Assembly: GCF_001905885.1 (NCBI RefSeq)
Contig: NZ_LIYH01000004.1
Location: 124,001-188,000 of the forward strand
Length of the DNA: 64,000 nt
Reading direction: 5' to 3'
Source of the DNA: Streptomyces sp. CB03234
GTDB lineage: Bacteria > Actinomycetota > Actinomycetes > Streptomycetales > Streptomycetaceae
Part shown: piece after piece, positions 51,511-59,449 of the stretch
Position numbering within the stretch: position 1 is the stretch's first letter
Layout: every line of letters starts with the position of its first letter
Made by a program: the position numbers and the translations under genes
Notes under the pieces: model-generated
What the model saw: only the letters and a program-made list of their open reading frames with translations
The model's database searches: none
Told to the model about the DNA's origin: nothing

Positions 51511-54432
51511 TCAGGGGCGGGTCGCGCGTTCCAGTTGGAGGAGCGCGGAGTGGTAGGGGCGGCCCGTGGCGTGCTGCATGCCGAGCTCGCACATGCGGTT
51601 CGCGGAGAGGTACGCGTCGAACGTCCGCGCCGTCGCCTCGGCCGCCTCCCGGGCCGTCGCCGATTCCGTCAGTTCCGGGTGGAGCATCCCGCGGTCGCCC
51701 GCGAAGGCGCAGCAGCCGGCGTCGTCCGGGACGACGACCTCGTCCGCGCACGCCGCCGCGAGCGCCGGCAGCCGGTCCTCGTCGCCGAGGTGCCGCATCG
51801 CGCAGGTGGGGTGGACGACCGCCGATGCGGCCTTCCGCCGTACCGTCAGGTGCGGCAGCAGCTCGTCGGCCGCCCACACGACCGAGTCGAGCACCGTCAG
51901 CTCCGCGTGCAGGTCACGGTGGTGGGCGCTCAGGTACGGCACCACCTCGCGCGCCAGGCCCAGCGCGCACGAGGAGGCGTCCACGACGAGCGGCAGCCGG
52001 CCGCCCGCCGTCCAGCCCCACGCGGCCTCCACGACGCGGTCGGCCATCAGGCGCGCGCCCTCCTCGTACCCCTTGGAGTGCCAGATCGTGGCGCAGCACG
52101 TGCCCGTCACATCGCCCGGGATCCATACGGGCTTTCCCGCCCGCGCCGACAGCGCGACCACCGCCTGCGGCAGGGACGGCCCGTCGAACCCGGCCGGCTC
52201 GCCGAAGATCCGGTTCACACAGGCCGGGTAGTACACGGCGGCCGCGCCCGTCCGCTCCGTGGCGGGCAGCTCGGCGGCCGCGCCGGGGATCTCCGGCAGC
52301 CACTCGGGCACCAGGTCGGGGCGTACCGCCTTGCGGAGCAGTCCCGTCACGGACGCCGGCAGCCGGTCGCCGAGCCGCCGCCCGGTGGCCACCGCGAGCC
52401 GCGCCGAGGCCTCCACGGCCGCGAACCGCCGCGCGGCCAGCGCCGCCACCCGCTCCTCGCGCGCCGAGTGCCGGGCGTGCCGCAGCCGCTTCATCAGCGC
52501 ACCCGTGTCGATGCCCACCGGGCAGGCGAGCGCGCACGTCGAGTCGCCCGCGCAGGTGTCCACGGCCGTATAGCCGTACGCCGCGAGAAGGCTGTCCTCG
52601 ACGGGCGAACCGGGGCTCTGCCGCATCATCTCGCGGCGCAGCACGATCCGCTGACGGGGCGTCGTCGTCAGGTCCTGGCTCGGGCAGGTCGGCTCGCAGA
52701 AGCCGCACTCGATGCACGCGTCGGCGATCGCCTCCACCGTGGGCACCGTCTTCAGGCCGCGCAGATGGGCCCGCGGGTCCCGGTCGAGGACGACCCGCGG
52801 CGCCAGCACCCCCTCCGGGTCGAAGGCCCGCTTCGTACGCCACATCAGCTCCGTGGCCTTGGGCCCCCACTCCAGCTCCAGGAACGGCGCGATGTTCCGG
52901 CCGGTGGCGTGCTCGGCCTTGAGGGAGCCGTCGAACCGTTCGACGGTCAGCTTGCAGAAGGCGTCCATGAAGGCGGCGTAGCGGTCGACGTCGTCGGGGT
53001 CGGCCGGATCGAAGGACAGCAGGAAGTGCAGGTTGCCGTGGGCCGCGTGCCCGGCCACGGCCGCGTCGAAGCCGTGCTCCGCCTGGAGCGCGAGCAGCGC
53101 CTCGCAGGCCTCGGCCAGCCGGGACGGCGGGACCGCGAAGTCCTCGGTGATCAGCGTCGTACCGGACGGGCGGCCGCCGCCCGCCGCGGCGACGAACGCC
53201 TTGCGGGCCTTCCAGTAGCCGCCGATCGTGCGGGCGTCCCGGGTGAACGCGTTGGTCACCGACGCCACGGGCGCCACCAGCTCGACGTCCCCGAGGACGC
53301 CCGCCGCCGCCCGCTCGTACGCCTCCAGGGCCGCCGTGTCGGGCGCCCGGAACTCCACCAGCAGCGCGGTGGTCGGTCCGGGCAGCCGCGCCCAGTCGGC
53401 GGGCACCCCGTCCACCCGTACCGACGCCCGCAGGGTGTTGCCGTCCATCAGCTCCACGGCGACCGCACCGGCCTCCGTGAAGCGCGGCACGGCGGCCGCG
53501 GCGGCCGGCAGCGACGGGAAGAACAGCAGCGCCGCCGCGACCTCGCGGTCCAGCGGCAGCGTGTCGAACACGACCTCGGAGATGAACCCGAACGTGCCCT
53601 GGGAACCCACCATCAGCCCGCGCAGGATCTCGACGGGCGTGGACCCGTCCAGGTAGGCGTCGAGGCGGTAGCCATTGGTGTTCTTCAGCTCGTACTTGGC
53701 GCGGATACGGGCCGTCAGCTCCGGGTCGGCCTCGATCTCCGCCTTGACGGCGAGCAGCTCCGCGCACAGTGCGGGCTCGGCGCGCGCCAGTTCGGTGTCG
53801 GCGGCCGGATCACCCGTGTCGACGACCGTGCCGGACGGCAGCACGACGGTGAGGGACGCGACCGTACGGTACGAATTGCGGGCCGTGCCGGCCGTCATCC
53901 CGGACGCGTTGTTGGCGACCACTCCGCCGATCGTGCAGGCCACGGCGCTCGCCGGGTCGGGGCCCAGCACCCGGCCGTACCGGGCGAGGCCGGCGTTGGC
54001 GCGGGCGACGGTGGTGCCGGGCCGGACCCGGGCACGGGCGCCGCCGTCCAGGACCTCGATCCCCGCCCAGTGCCGGCGCACGTCCACCAGGATGTCCTCG
54101 CCCTGCGCCTGACCGTTCAGGCTCGTCCCGGCGGCCCGGAACACCACCTCACGGCCCTTGTCGTGCGCGTACGCCAGGATCGCCGAGATGTCGTCGACGT
54201 CCTGGGCGACCACGACGACCTGGGGGACGAAGCGGTAGGGGCTGGCGTCCGACGCGTACCGGACCAGGTCGGACACTTGCCACAGCACCTTGTCGGGGCC
54301 GAAGAGGGCGAGCAGCTCGTCCCGCAGCCGTCCGGGTGAGCCGTGCGCCACCAGGTCCGGTACGCGGTCGGGGGACGGGCCGCGGTGCGTGCCGGGGCGG
54401 AGGTCGTCGGGGTTCGGCTCCAGCAGCGGCAT
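51511..54432 (-). CDS. FAD/iron-sulfur D-lactate dehydrogenase-like protein
   Basis: The 973-residue protein fuses a GlcD-type FAD oxidase domain (about 55-570; VVFRAAGTSLNGQAQGEDILVD, CTIGGVVANNASGM, NTNGYRLDAYLDGSTPVEIL, GHAAHGNLHFLLSF) to two ferredoxin clusters (ACIECGFCEPTCPSQDL and TCAGDSTCALACPVG) and CCG-type cysteine motifs (GTCCATIWHSKG; DDAGCCAFAG). This is the layout of bacterial membrane-associated D-lactate or 2-hydroxyacid dehydrogenases that pass electrons to the respiratory chain. GAGGGG precedes the ATG at 54432. It lies 30 bases downstream of the MarR gene, probably in one operon. Confidence 0.9.
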   Translation of the reverse strand: MPLLEPNPDDLRPGTHRGPSPDRVPDLVAHGSPGRLRDELLALFGPDKVLWQVSDLVRYASDASPYRFVPQVVVVAQDVDDISAILAYAHDKGREVVFRAAGTSLNGQAQGEDILVDVRRHWAGIEVLDGGARARVRPGTTVARANAGLARYGRVLGPDPASAVACTIGGVVANNASGMTAGTARNSYRTVASLTVVLPSGTVVDTGDPAADTELARAEPALCAELLAVKAEIEADPELTARIRAKYELKNTNGYRLDAYLDGSTPVEILRGLMVGSQGTFGFISEVVFDTLPLDREVAAALLFFPSLPAAAAAVPRFTEAGAVAVELMDGNTLRASVRVDGVPADWARLPGPTTALLVEFRAPDTAALEAYERAAAGVLGDVELVAPVASVTNAFTRDARTIGGYWKARKAFVAAAGGGRPSGTTLITEDFAVPPSRLAEACEALLALQAEHGFDAAVAGHAAHGNLHFLLSFDPADPDDVDRYAAFMDAFCKLTVERFDGSLKAEHATGRNIAPFLELEWGPKATELMWRTKRAFDPEGVLAPRVVLDRDPRAHLRGLKTVPTVEAIADACIECGFCEPTCPSQDLTTTPRQRIVLRREMMRQSPGSPVEDSLLAAYGYTAVDTCAGDSTCALACPVGIDTGALMKRLRHARHSAREERVAALAARRFAAVEASARLAVATGRRLGDRLPASVTGLLRKAVRPDLVPEWLPEIPGAAAELPATERTGAAAVYYPACVNRIFGEPAGFDGPSLPQAVVALSARAGKPVWIPGDVTGTCCATIWHSKGYEEGARLMADRVVEAAWGWTAGGRLPLVVDASSCALGLAREVVPYLSAHHRDLHAELTVLDSVVWAADELLPHLTVRRKAASAVVHPTCAMRHLGDEDRLPALAAACADEVVVPDDAGCCAFAGDRGMLHPELTESATAREAAEATARTFDAYLSANRMCELGMQHATGRPYHSALLQLERATRP

Positions 54433-54462
54433 GTCATCGGTCCCCTCGACGTCGGCGTCGCC

Positions 54463-54912
54463 TCAGCAGCGCCGCTCCGGCACTCCGTCGACCAGAGCGG
54501 ACAGCAGGCCGCCGAGCACCTCGCGCTGTTCGGCGGTCAATGGAGCCAGGATGTCCTCTGCGGCGGCCCGGCGCGCGCTGCGCAGCTGCCGCAGCGTGTC
54601 CCGCCCGGCGTCGGTGAGCTCGATCCGCACCACGCGGCGGTTGGCCGGATCGGGGACGCGGCGGACCCGGCCGCTCGCCTCCAGGCCGTCCACGAGGCTG
54701 GTCACCGCGCGGGGCACCACCTCCAGCCGGGCGGCGAGATCGGCCATGCGGGGCGGGTGGTCGTAGTGCGCGACCGTGCGCAGCAGCCGGGACTGGGCGG
54801 GCGTGATCGCTATGTCGGCCGACTCCAGCTGCCGCTTCTGGCTGCGGTGGAGGCGCCGGGTCAGCCGGAGCAACTGCTCGGCCAGCAGGCCGTCGGCGTC
54901 GGGGGAGTTCAT
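54463..54912 (-). CDS. MarR-family transcriptional regulator
   Basis: The 149-residue protein has a MarR winged helix: IAITPAQSRLLRTVAHYDHP, MADLAARLEVVPRAVTSLVDGLEASG and a wing RRVPDPANRRVVRIELTDAG. It is divergent from an ABC exporter, with interleaved palindromes between them, so it likely represses the exporter and its own operon until a ligand binds. No purine-rich ribosome binding site precedes the ATG; TATCCT six bases upstream could be a -10, which would give a leaderless transcript. Confidence 0.92.
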   Translation of the reverse strand: MNSPDADGLLAEQLLRLTRRLHRSQKRQLESADIAITPAQSRLLRTVAHYDHPPRMADLAARLEVVPRAVTSLVDGLEASGRVRRVPDPANRRVVRIELTDAGRDTLRQLRSARRAAAEDILAPLTAEQREVLGGLLSALVDGVPERRC

Positions 54913-54937
54913 GACAGGAGGATAACAGGACCTTGTT

Positions 54938-54970
54938 CATTGTGAGGATAGGTAACAATGAGCTATCCTC
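54938..54970. promoter_or_regulatory. Interleaved palindromic operators for the MarR regulator
   Basis: CATTGT (54938-54943) with ACAATG (54955-54960), and GAGGATAG (54944-54951) with CTATCCTC (54963-54970), are two perfect inverted repeats that overlap each other, each with an 11-base spacer. A third GAGGATA half-site lies at 54918-54924, just upstream of the MarR start. Binding here would block both divergent promoters. Confidence 0.7.
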
Positions 54971-55020
54971 TCAAAGGATCGCCGTTCTTCCCTACGGCAC
55001 TCGACCCCTCGAAGGAGCCC

Positions 55021-56829
55021 ATGCGCATCCACGCAGAGTCCGCCTGGACGCCACCACCTCCCGATCCGGAGCAGCCGCCGGCCCAGATCCGGCGCATCCT
55101 CCGGCTCTTCCGTCCCTATCGCGGCCGGCTGGCGGTGGTCGGCCTGCTCGTCGGCGCCTCGTCGCTGGTCTCGGTCGCCTCGCCGTTCCTGCTCCGCGAG
55201 ATCCTGGACACCGCCATCCCGCAGGGGCGCACCGGCCTGCTCACGCTGCTCGCCCTCGGCATGATCCTCACCGCCGTGGTGACCAGCGTCTTCGGCGTGC
55301 TGCAGACGCTGATCTCCACGACGGTCGGCCAGCGCGTCATGCACGACCTGCGCACCGCCGTCTACGCGCAGCTGCAGCGCATGCCGCTCGCCTTCTTCAC
55401 CCGCACCCGCACCGGGGAGGTCCAGTCCCGCATCGCCAACGACATCGGCGGCATGCAGGCGACGGTCACCTCCACGGCGACGTCCCTGGTGTCCAACCTG
55501 ACCGCCGTCGTGGCCACCGTCGTCGCCATGCTGGCGCTGGACTGGCGGCTGACGGTCGTCTCGCTGCTCCTGCTGCCGCTGTTCGTGTGGATCAGCCGCA
55601 GGGTCGGCCGCGAGCGCAAGAAGATCACCACTCAGCGGCAGAAGCAGATGGCCGCCATGGCCGCGACCGTCACCGAGTCGCTCTCCGTCAGCGGCATCCT
55701 GCTCGGCCGCACCATGGGCCGCGCGGACTCCCTCACGACGTCCTTCGCCGCCGAGTCGGAGCGCCTCGTCGGCCTCGAAGTGCGCGCCTCGATGGCCGGC
55801 CGGTGGCGGATGTCGACCATCGGCATCGTCATGGCCGCCATGCCCGCCCTGATCTACTGGGCGGCCGGGCTGGCGCTCCAGGCGGGCGGCCCCGCCATCT
55901 CCATCGGTACGCTCGTCGCGTTCGTCTCGCTCCAGCAGGGCCTGTTCCGGCCCACCGTGAGCCTGCTCTCGACCGGCGTGGAGATCCAGACCTCCCTCGC
56001 CCTCTTCCAGCGGATCTTCGAATACCTGGACCTGCCGGTCGACATCACCGAGCCTGCCGACCCGGTCCGGCTCGACACGATCCGCGGCGAGGTCCGCTTC
56101 GAGGGCGTCGACTTCCGGTACGACACGAAGAGCGGCGAGACCCTCAGCGGTATCGACATCACCGTGCCGGCGGGCGGCAGCCTAGCCGTCGTCGGGCCCA
56201 CCGGCTCCGGCAAGTCCACGCTCAGTTACCTCGTGCCGAGGCTGTACGACGTCACCGGCGGCCGGGTGACCCTCGACGGCGTCGACGTACGCGACCTGGA
56301 CTTCGACAGCCTCGCCCGAGGGGTGGGCGTGGTCTCCCAGGAGACCTACCTCTTCCACGCCTCCGTCGCCGACAACCTCCGCTTCGCCCGGCCGGACGCG
56401 ACGGACGAGGAGATCGAGGCGGCCGCCAGGGCGGCCCAGATCCACGACCACATCGCGTCCCTGCCGGACGGGTACGACACCTTGGTCGGCGAGCGCGGCT
56501 ACCGCTTCTCCGGCGGCGAGAAGCAGCGCCTGGCCATCGCCCGGACCATCCTGCGCGACCCGCCCGTGCTGATCCTCGACGAGGCGACCAGCGCGCTGGA
56601 CACCCGTACGGAACAGGCGGTTCAGCAGGCGATCGACGCGCTCTCCGCCGGCCGCACCACCATCACCATCGCCCACCGGCTCTCCACCGTCAGGGACGCC
56701 GACGAGATCGTCGTCCTGGACGGCGGCCGCATCGCCGAGCGCGGCACCCATGACGAGCTGCTGGAGCGGGGCGGCCGCTACGCGGCACTGGTGCGCGGCG
56801 ACGCCGAGCTGGCCCCGGCCACGTCCTGA
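55021..56829 (+). CDS. Multidrug-type ABC exporter (single-chain half-transporter)
   Basis: The 602-residue protein has a six-helix membrane domain and an ATP-binding domain with Walker A GPTGSGKST, signature SGGEKQRLAIAR, Walker B LILDEATSA and H-loop AHRLSTV, all intact. It may act as a homodimer. ATG 55021 follows AAGGAG; a longer start at 54958 lies on the MarR palindrome and was rejected. The divergent MarR gene and interleaved operator suggest drug-inducible expression. Substrate unknown; a hydrophobic drug or lipid is typical. Confidence 0.92.
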   Translation: MRIHAESAWTPPPPDPEQPPAQIRRILRLFRPYRGRLAVVGLLVGASSLVSVASPFLLREILDTAIPQGRTGLLTLLALGMILTAVVTSVFGVLQTLISTTVGQRVMHDLRTAVYAQLQRMPLAFFTRTRTGEVQSRIANDIGGMQATVTSTATSLVSNLTAVVATVVAMLALDWRLTVVSLLLLPLFVWISRRVGRERKKITTQRQKQMAAMAATVTESLSVSGILLGRTMGRADSLTTSFAAESERLVGLEVRASMAGRWRMSTIGIVMAAMPALIYWAAGLALQAGGPAISIGTLVAFVSLQQGLFRPTVSLLSTGVEIQTSLALFQRIFEYLDLPVDITEPADPVRLDTIRGEVRFEGVDFRYDTKSGETLSGIDITVPAGGSLAVVGPTGSGKSTLSYLVPRLYDVTGGRVTLDGVDVRDLDFDSLARGVGVVSQETYLFHASVADNLRFARPDATDEEIEAAARAAQIHDHIASLPDGYDTLVGERGYRFSGGEKQRLAIARTILRDPPVLILDEATSALDTRTEQAVQQAIDALSAGRTTITIAHRLSTVRDADEIVVLDGGRIAERGTHDELLERGGRYAALVRGDAELAPATS

Positions 56830-56851
56830 GCCCCCGCCCGTTCCGACGCGA

Positions 56852-56892
56852 CGGCGCCGCCGCTCCCGTGGGACGGGGGAGCGACGGCGCCG
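56852..56892. terminator. Bidirectional terminator between the ABC exporter and the tiny peptide gene
   Basis: The self-complementary CGGCGCCG occurs at 56852-56859 and 56885-56892, with GCTCCC and GGGAGC arms between them, making a long stem. It can end both the exporter (plus) and the 19-residue peptide (minus) transcripts. Confidence 0.75.
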
Positions 56893-56905
56893 GGGGAAAC
56901 GATCG

Positions 56906-56965
56906 TCAGACGAGCCAGCCGACGAAGTGGATGACGCCGGCGAGCAGGTCGGTGATGACGTTCAT
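56906..56965 (-). CDS. 19-residue hydrophobic peptide gene (MNVITDLLAGVIHFVGWLV)
   Basis: A 20-codon gene encodes MNVITDLLAGVIHFVGWLV. AAGGAGAA lies about eight bases before the ATG, a strong ribosome binding site, and the stop is followed at 13 bases by the long hairpin at 56852-56892. The peptide has one acidic residue and one His and would form an amphipathic or membrane helix. Such peptides are usually missed by gene callers. It could be a membrane regulator, a toxin or a surface-active peptide; none is shown. Confidence 0.6.
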   Translation of the reverse strand: MNVITDLLAGVIHFVGWLV

Positions 56966-57204
56966 GAGGTGCGTTCTCCTTGTGCCTTACGTGCATGTGT
57001 GGGACTGCGCAACCGCGGTCTGCAGCCCGTCGCTTGCGCCCCGTAAGCATCATGCGGCGCAGGGGGACGGGTCAGCGGAATCAGCGGCGATCATGCGTTC
57101 GGGCGAACATCCGAGCCTGTGTTCGCGCGTTCGCGTGTGGTCTTGGGGGGCGACGAATGCCGGAATTGCCAGGATTTGCGTCATTATCGGGTTAGCGTGC
57201 CCGC

Positions 57205-58080
57205 ATGGTGAACGAGTCCCCGCAGTCCCCGCAGTCCCCGCAGGGCACAGGCACGCCCCGCCGCAGGCCGCGCATGACCCGCCGGGGCTGGCTGGCCCTG
57301 GGCGCCGGCCTGCTCGCCGTCGTGGCCGCCGCGGTGCTGGTGCCGTTGCTCCTGAGGGAGCCCCCGGCCCCGCCGCCCCCGGAGAAGCCGACAATGCTGC
57401 TCATCCCGGAGGGCTGGCGGGCGGGCCAGGTGTACGACGCGGCCGACCAGGCGCTCAAGGTGCCGCCCGGCACGACCCGGCAGATCGCCGAGAGCGGCAA
57501 GCTGAAGCTGCCGGCCGACGCGCAGGGCAACCCCGAGGGGTTCCTCTTCCCCGCCACATACCCGGTGTACGAGAAGACGACCCCGCGCGGCCTGCTGGAC
57601 TACATGGTGAGGACCGCCCATGAACGGTTCCGGGCGGACGGCCTCGGTGCGGGAACCCAGCGCAACGGCGTGAGCCTGTACCAGACGGTGACCATCGCCA
57701 GCATCGTGCAGGCGGAGGCGGACACCCCGGAGGACATGGGCAAGGTCGCCCGGGTCATCCACAACCGGCTCGCCCAGGGCATGGCGCTCCAGATGGACTC
57801 GACGCTCAACTACGGGCTGGGCCGCTCCACGCTCGACACGTCACACGCCGACACCAGGATGGACAACCCGTACAACACGTACAACCGCCAGGGCCTGCCG
57901 CCCACGCCCATCGCCAACCCCGGCGAGCAGGCCATGCGGGCGGCGGTCGCACCGCCGCCCGGCGACTGGCTGTACTTCGTCACCGTCCAGCCCGGTGACA
58001 CGCGCTTCACCGCCGACTACCAGGAACACCAGCGCAACGTCCGGGAGTTCAACGAGTACCGCGCGTCCGCGCCGAACTGA
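57205..58080 (+). CDS. mltG: Small MltG-type endolytic transglycosylase
   Basis: The 291-residue protein has an N-terminal membrane helix (about 28-50) and the YceG/MltG domain: MLLIPEGWRAGQVYDAADQ, PEGFLFPATYPVYEKTT, YQTVTIASIVQAEADTPEDM, NRLAQGMALQMDSTLNYGLG and NPYNTYNRQGLPPTPIANPG. MltG cuts nascent glycan strands to set their length. In the motif usually written SIVE(K/R)E the first Glu is Gln here (SIVQAE) and the second remains, so activity needs testing. The protein is shorter than the main streptomycete MltG and may be a paralogue. Confidence 0.9.
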   Translation: MVNESPQSPQSPQGTGTPRRRPRMTRRGWLALGAGLLAVVAAAVLVPLLLREPPAPPPPEKPTMLLIPEGWRAGQVYDAADQALKVPPGTTRQIAESGKLKLPADAQGNPEGFLFPATYPVYEKTTPRGLLDYMVRTAHERFRADGLGAGTQRNGVSLYQTVTIASIVQAEADTPEDMGKVARVIHNRLAQGMALQMDSTLNYGLGRSTLDTSHADTRMDNPYNTYNRQGLPPTPIANPGEQAMRAAVAPPPGDWLYFVTVQPGDTRFTADYQEHQRNVREFNEYRASAPN

Positions 58081-58134
58081 CGCCCGGCGACGCGAGGGTG
58101 CCCCTGCCCTGGTGGCCGTTCCCCACGGCGCCCG

Positions 58135-58154
58135 CCGGGGCGCTCCCGCCCCGG
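58135..58154 (+). terminator. Terminator after mltG
   Basis: CCGGGGCG (58135-58142) and CGCCCCGG (58147-58154) form an eight-base stem with a four-base loop, 55 bases after the mltG stop and before the convergent monooxygenase gene. The rest of the 241-bp gap to 58321 shows nothing further. Confidence 0.6.
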
Positions 58155-58321
58155 TCCGGAGGGTGGTGGTGGTGCTCGGCGTCCCGCGCACGTGCGACCC
58201 GCGGCCCCCGACGCCTTGGCCCCTGCCGTACCTGAAGCCCGCCGCCGCCCGATGCCGGGAGCCCGACGCTCGAAAGCGGACGGGAACCCGGCGTCCGGCG
58301 GCCCGGCCTCCGGCGCGGGGG

Positions 58322-59404
58322 TCAGGCCGTCACCGGGGCGCGGTCGCGCTCCAGGAGGCGTCGGATGTCGCGGGCGGCCGCGCGGCCTGCCCTGTTGGCG
58401 CCGATCGTCGAGGCCGAGGGACCGTAGCCGACGAGGTGGACGCGCTCGTCCCGTAGCGCGCGGGTGCCGTCCACGCGGATGCCGCCGCCCGGTTCGCGCA
58501 GGCGCAGGGGCGCGAGGTGGTCGATGGCGGCGCGGAAGCCGGTCGCCCAGAGGATGACGTCCGCGTCGACCGCGCCCCGGTCGTCCCACGCCACGCCCGT
58601 CGGGGTGATCCGGTCGAACATCGGCAGCCGGTCCAGAATGCCGCGCTCGCGTGCCCGCCGGGTGGCGTCGTTCAGGGGCAGCCCCGTCACGCTCACCACG
58701 CTCCGCGGCGGCAGCCCGCGCCGTACCCGCTCCTCCACCAGGGCGACCGCCGCCCGGCCCTCCGCCTCGCCGAAGGGGCCCTCGCGCCAGACCGGCTCAC
58801 GGCGCGTCACCCACGTCGTCTCCGCCGCCACCTCCGCGATCTCCATCAGGTGCTGCGTCCCCGACGCGCCGCCGCCCACCACGATCACCCGCAGCCCGGC
58901 GAACTCCTCCGGCCCCGGATAGTCCGCCGTGTGCAGCTGCCGCCCCCGGAAGGTCTCCTGGCCCGGGTAGCGCGGCCAGAACGGCCGGTCCCACGTACCG
59001 GTCGCGTTGATCAGGGCGCGCGTGGCGTACGTGCCCTCGGAGGTCTCCACGAGCAGGCGCCCGCCCTCCCCCTCCCGTACCGCCGTGACCCTCACCGGCC
59101 GGTGCACCCGCAGCCCGAACCGCTCCTCGTACCGCGCGAAGTACTCGCCGATCACCTCCGACGACGGCCGGCCGGCGTCGGCCCCGGTCAGCTCCATGCC
59201 GGGCAGCGCGTGCATGCCATGGACGCGGCCGTACGTCAGGGACGGCCAGCGGAACTGCCAGGCGCCGCCCGGGCGCGGCGCGTGGTCCAGGACGAGGAAG
59301 TCCCGGTCCGGCTCCAGCCCGGTCCGTCGCAGGTGGTACGCGGCGGACAGCCCCGCCTGACCGGCGCCGATCACGACGACGTCCACATCCCCGAAGTCGT
59401 TCAT
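58322..59404 (-). CDS. Flavin-containing monooxygenase-like NAD(P)/FAD oxidoreductase
   Basis: The 360-residue protein has two Rossmann motifs, VVVIGAGQAGLSAAYHLRRTG (about 8-28, FAD) and VIVVGGGASGTQHLMEI (about 160-176, NADPH), plus the FMO-type link ATGTWDRPFWPRYPGQETF and VILWATGFRAAIDHL near the C terminus. It is the size and layout of short bacterial flavin monooxygenases/CzcO-type proteins that oxidise N- or S-containing or ketone substrates. ATG 59404 gives the MNDFGDVDVVVIG start. It lies downstream of the antiquitin-type gene on the same strand but 45 bases away. Confidence 0.88.
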   Translation of the reverse strand: MNDFGDVDVVVIGAGQAGLSAAYHLRRTGLEPDRDFLVLDHAPRPGGAWQFRWPSLTYGRVHGMHALPGMELTGADAGRPSSEVIGEYFARYEERFGLRVHRPVRVTAVREGEGGRLLVETSEGTYATRALINATGTWDRPFWPRYPGQETFRGRQLHTADYPGPEEFAGLRVIVVGGGASGTQHLMEIAEVAAETTWVTRREPVWREGPFGEAEGRAAVALVEERVRRGLPPRSVVSVTGLPLNDATRRARERGILDRLPMFDRITPTGVAWDDRGAVDADVILWATGFRAAIDHLAPLRLREPGGGIRVDGTRALRDERVHLVGYGPSASTIGANRAGRAAARDIRRLLERDRAPVTA

Positions 59405-59449
59405 GTTTCTACTAACCAGGGACCGGTCGTGGATCTTCCCGAGCACCGC

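Noticed and set aside
54958..55020. Longer start of the ABC exporter beginning MSYPLKG
   Set aside because: It would place coding sequence on the MarR operator; ATG 55021 has AAGGAG close by.
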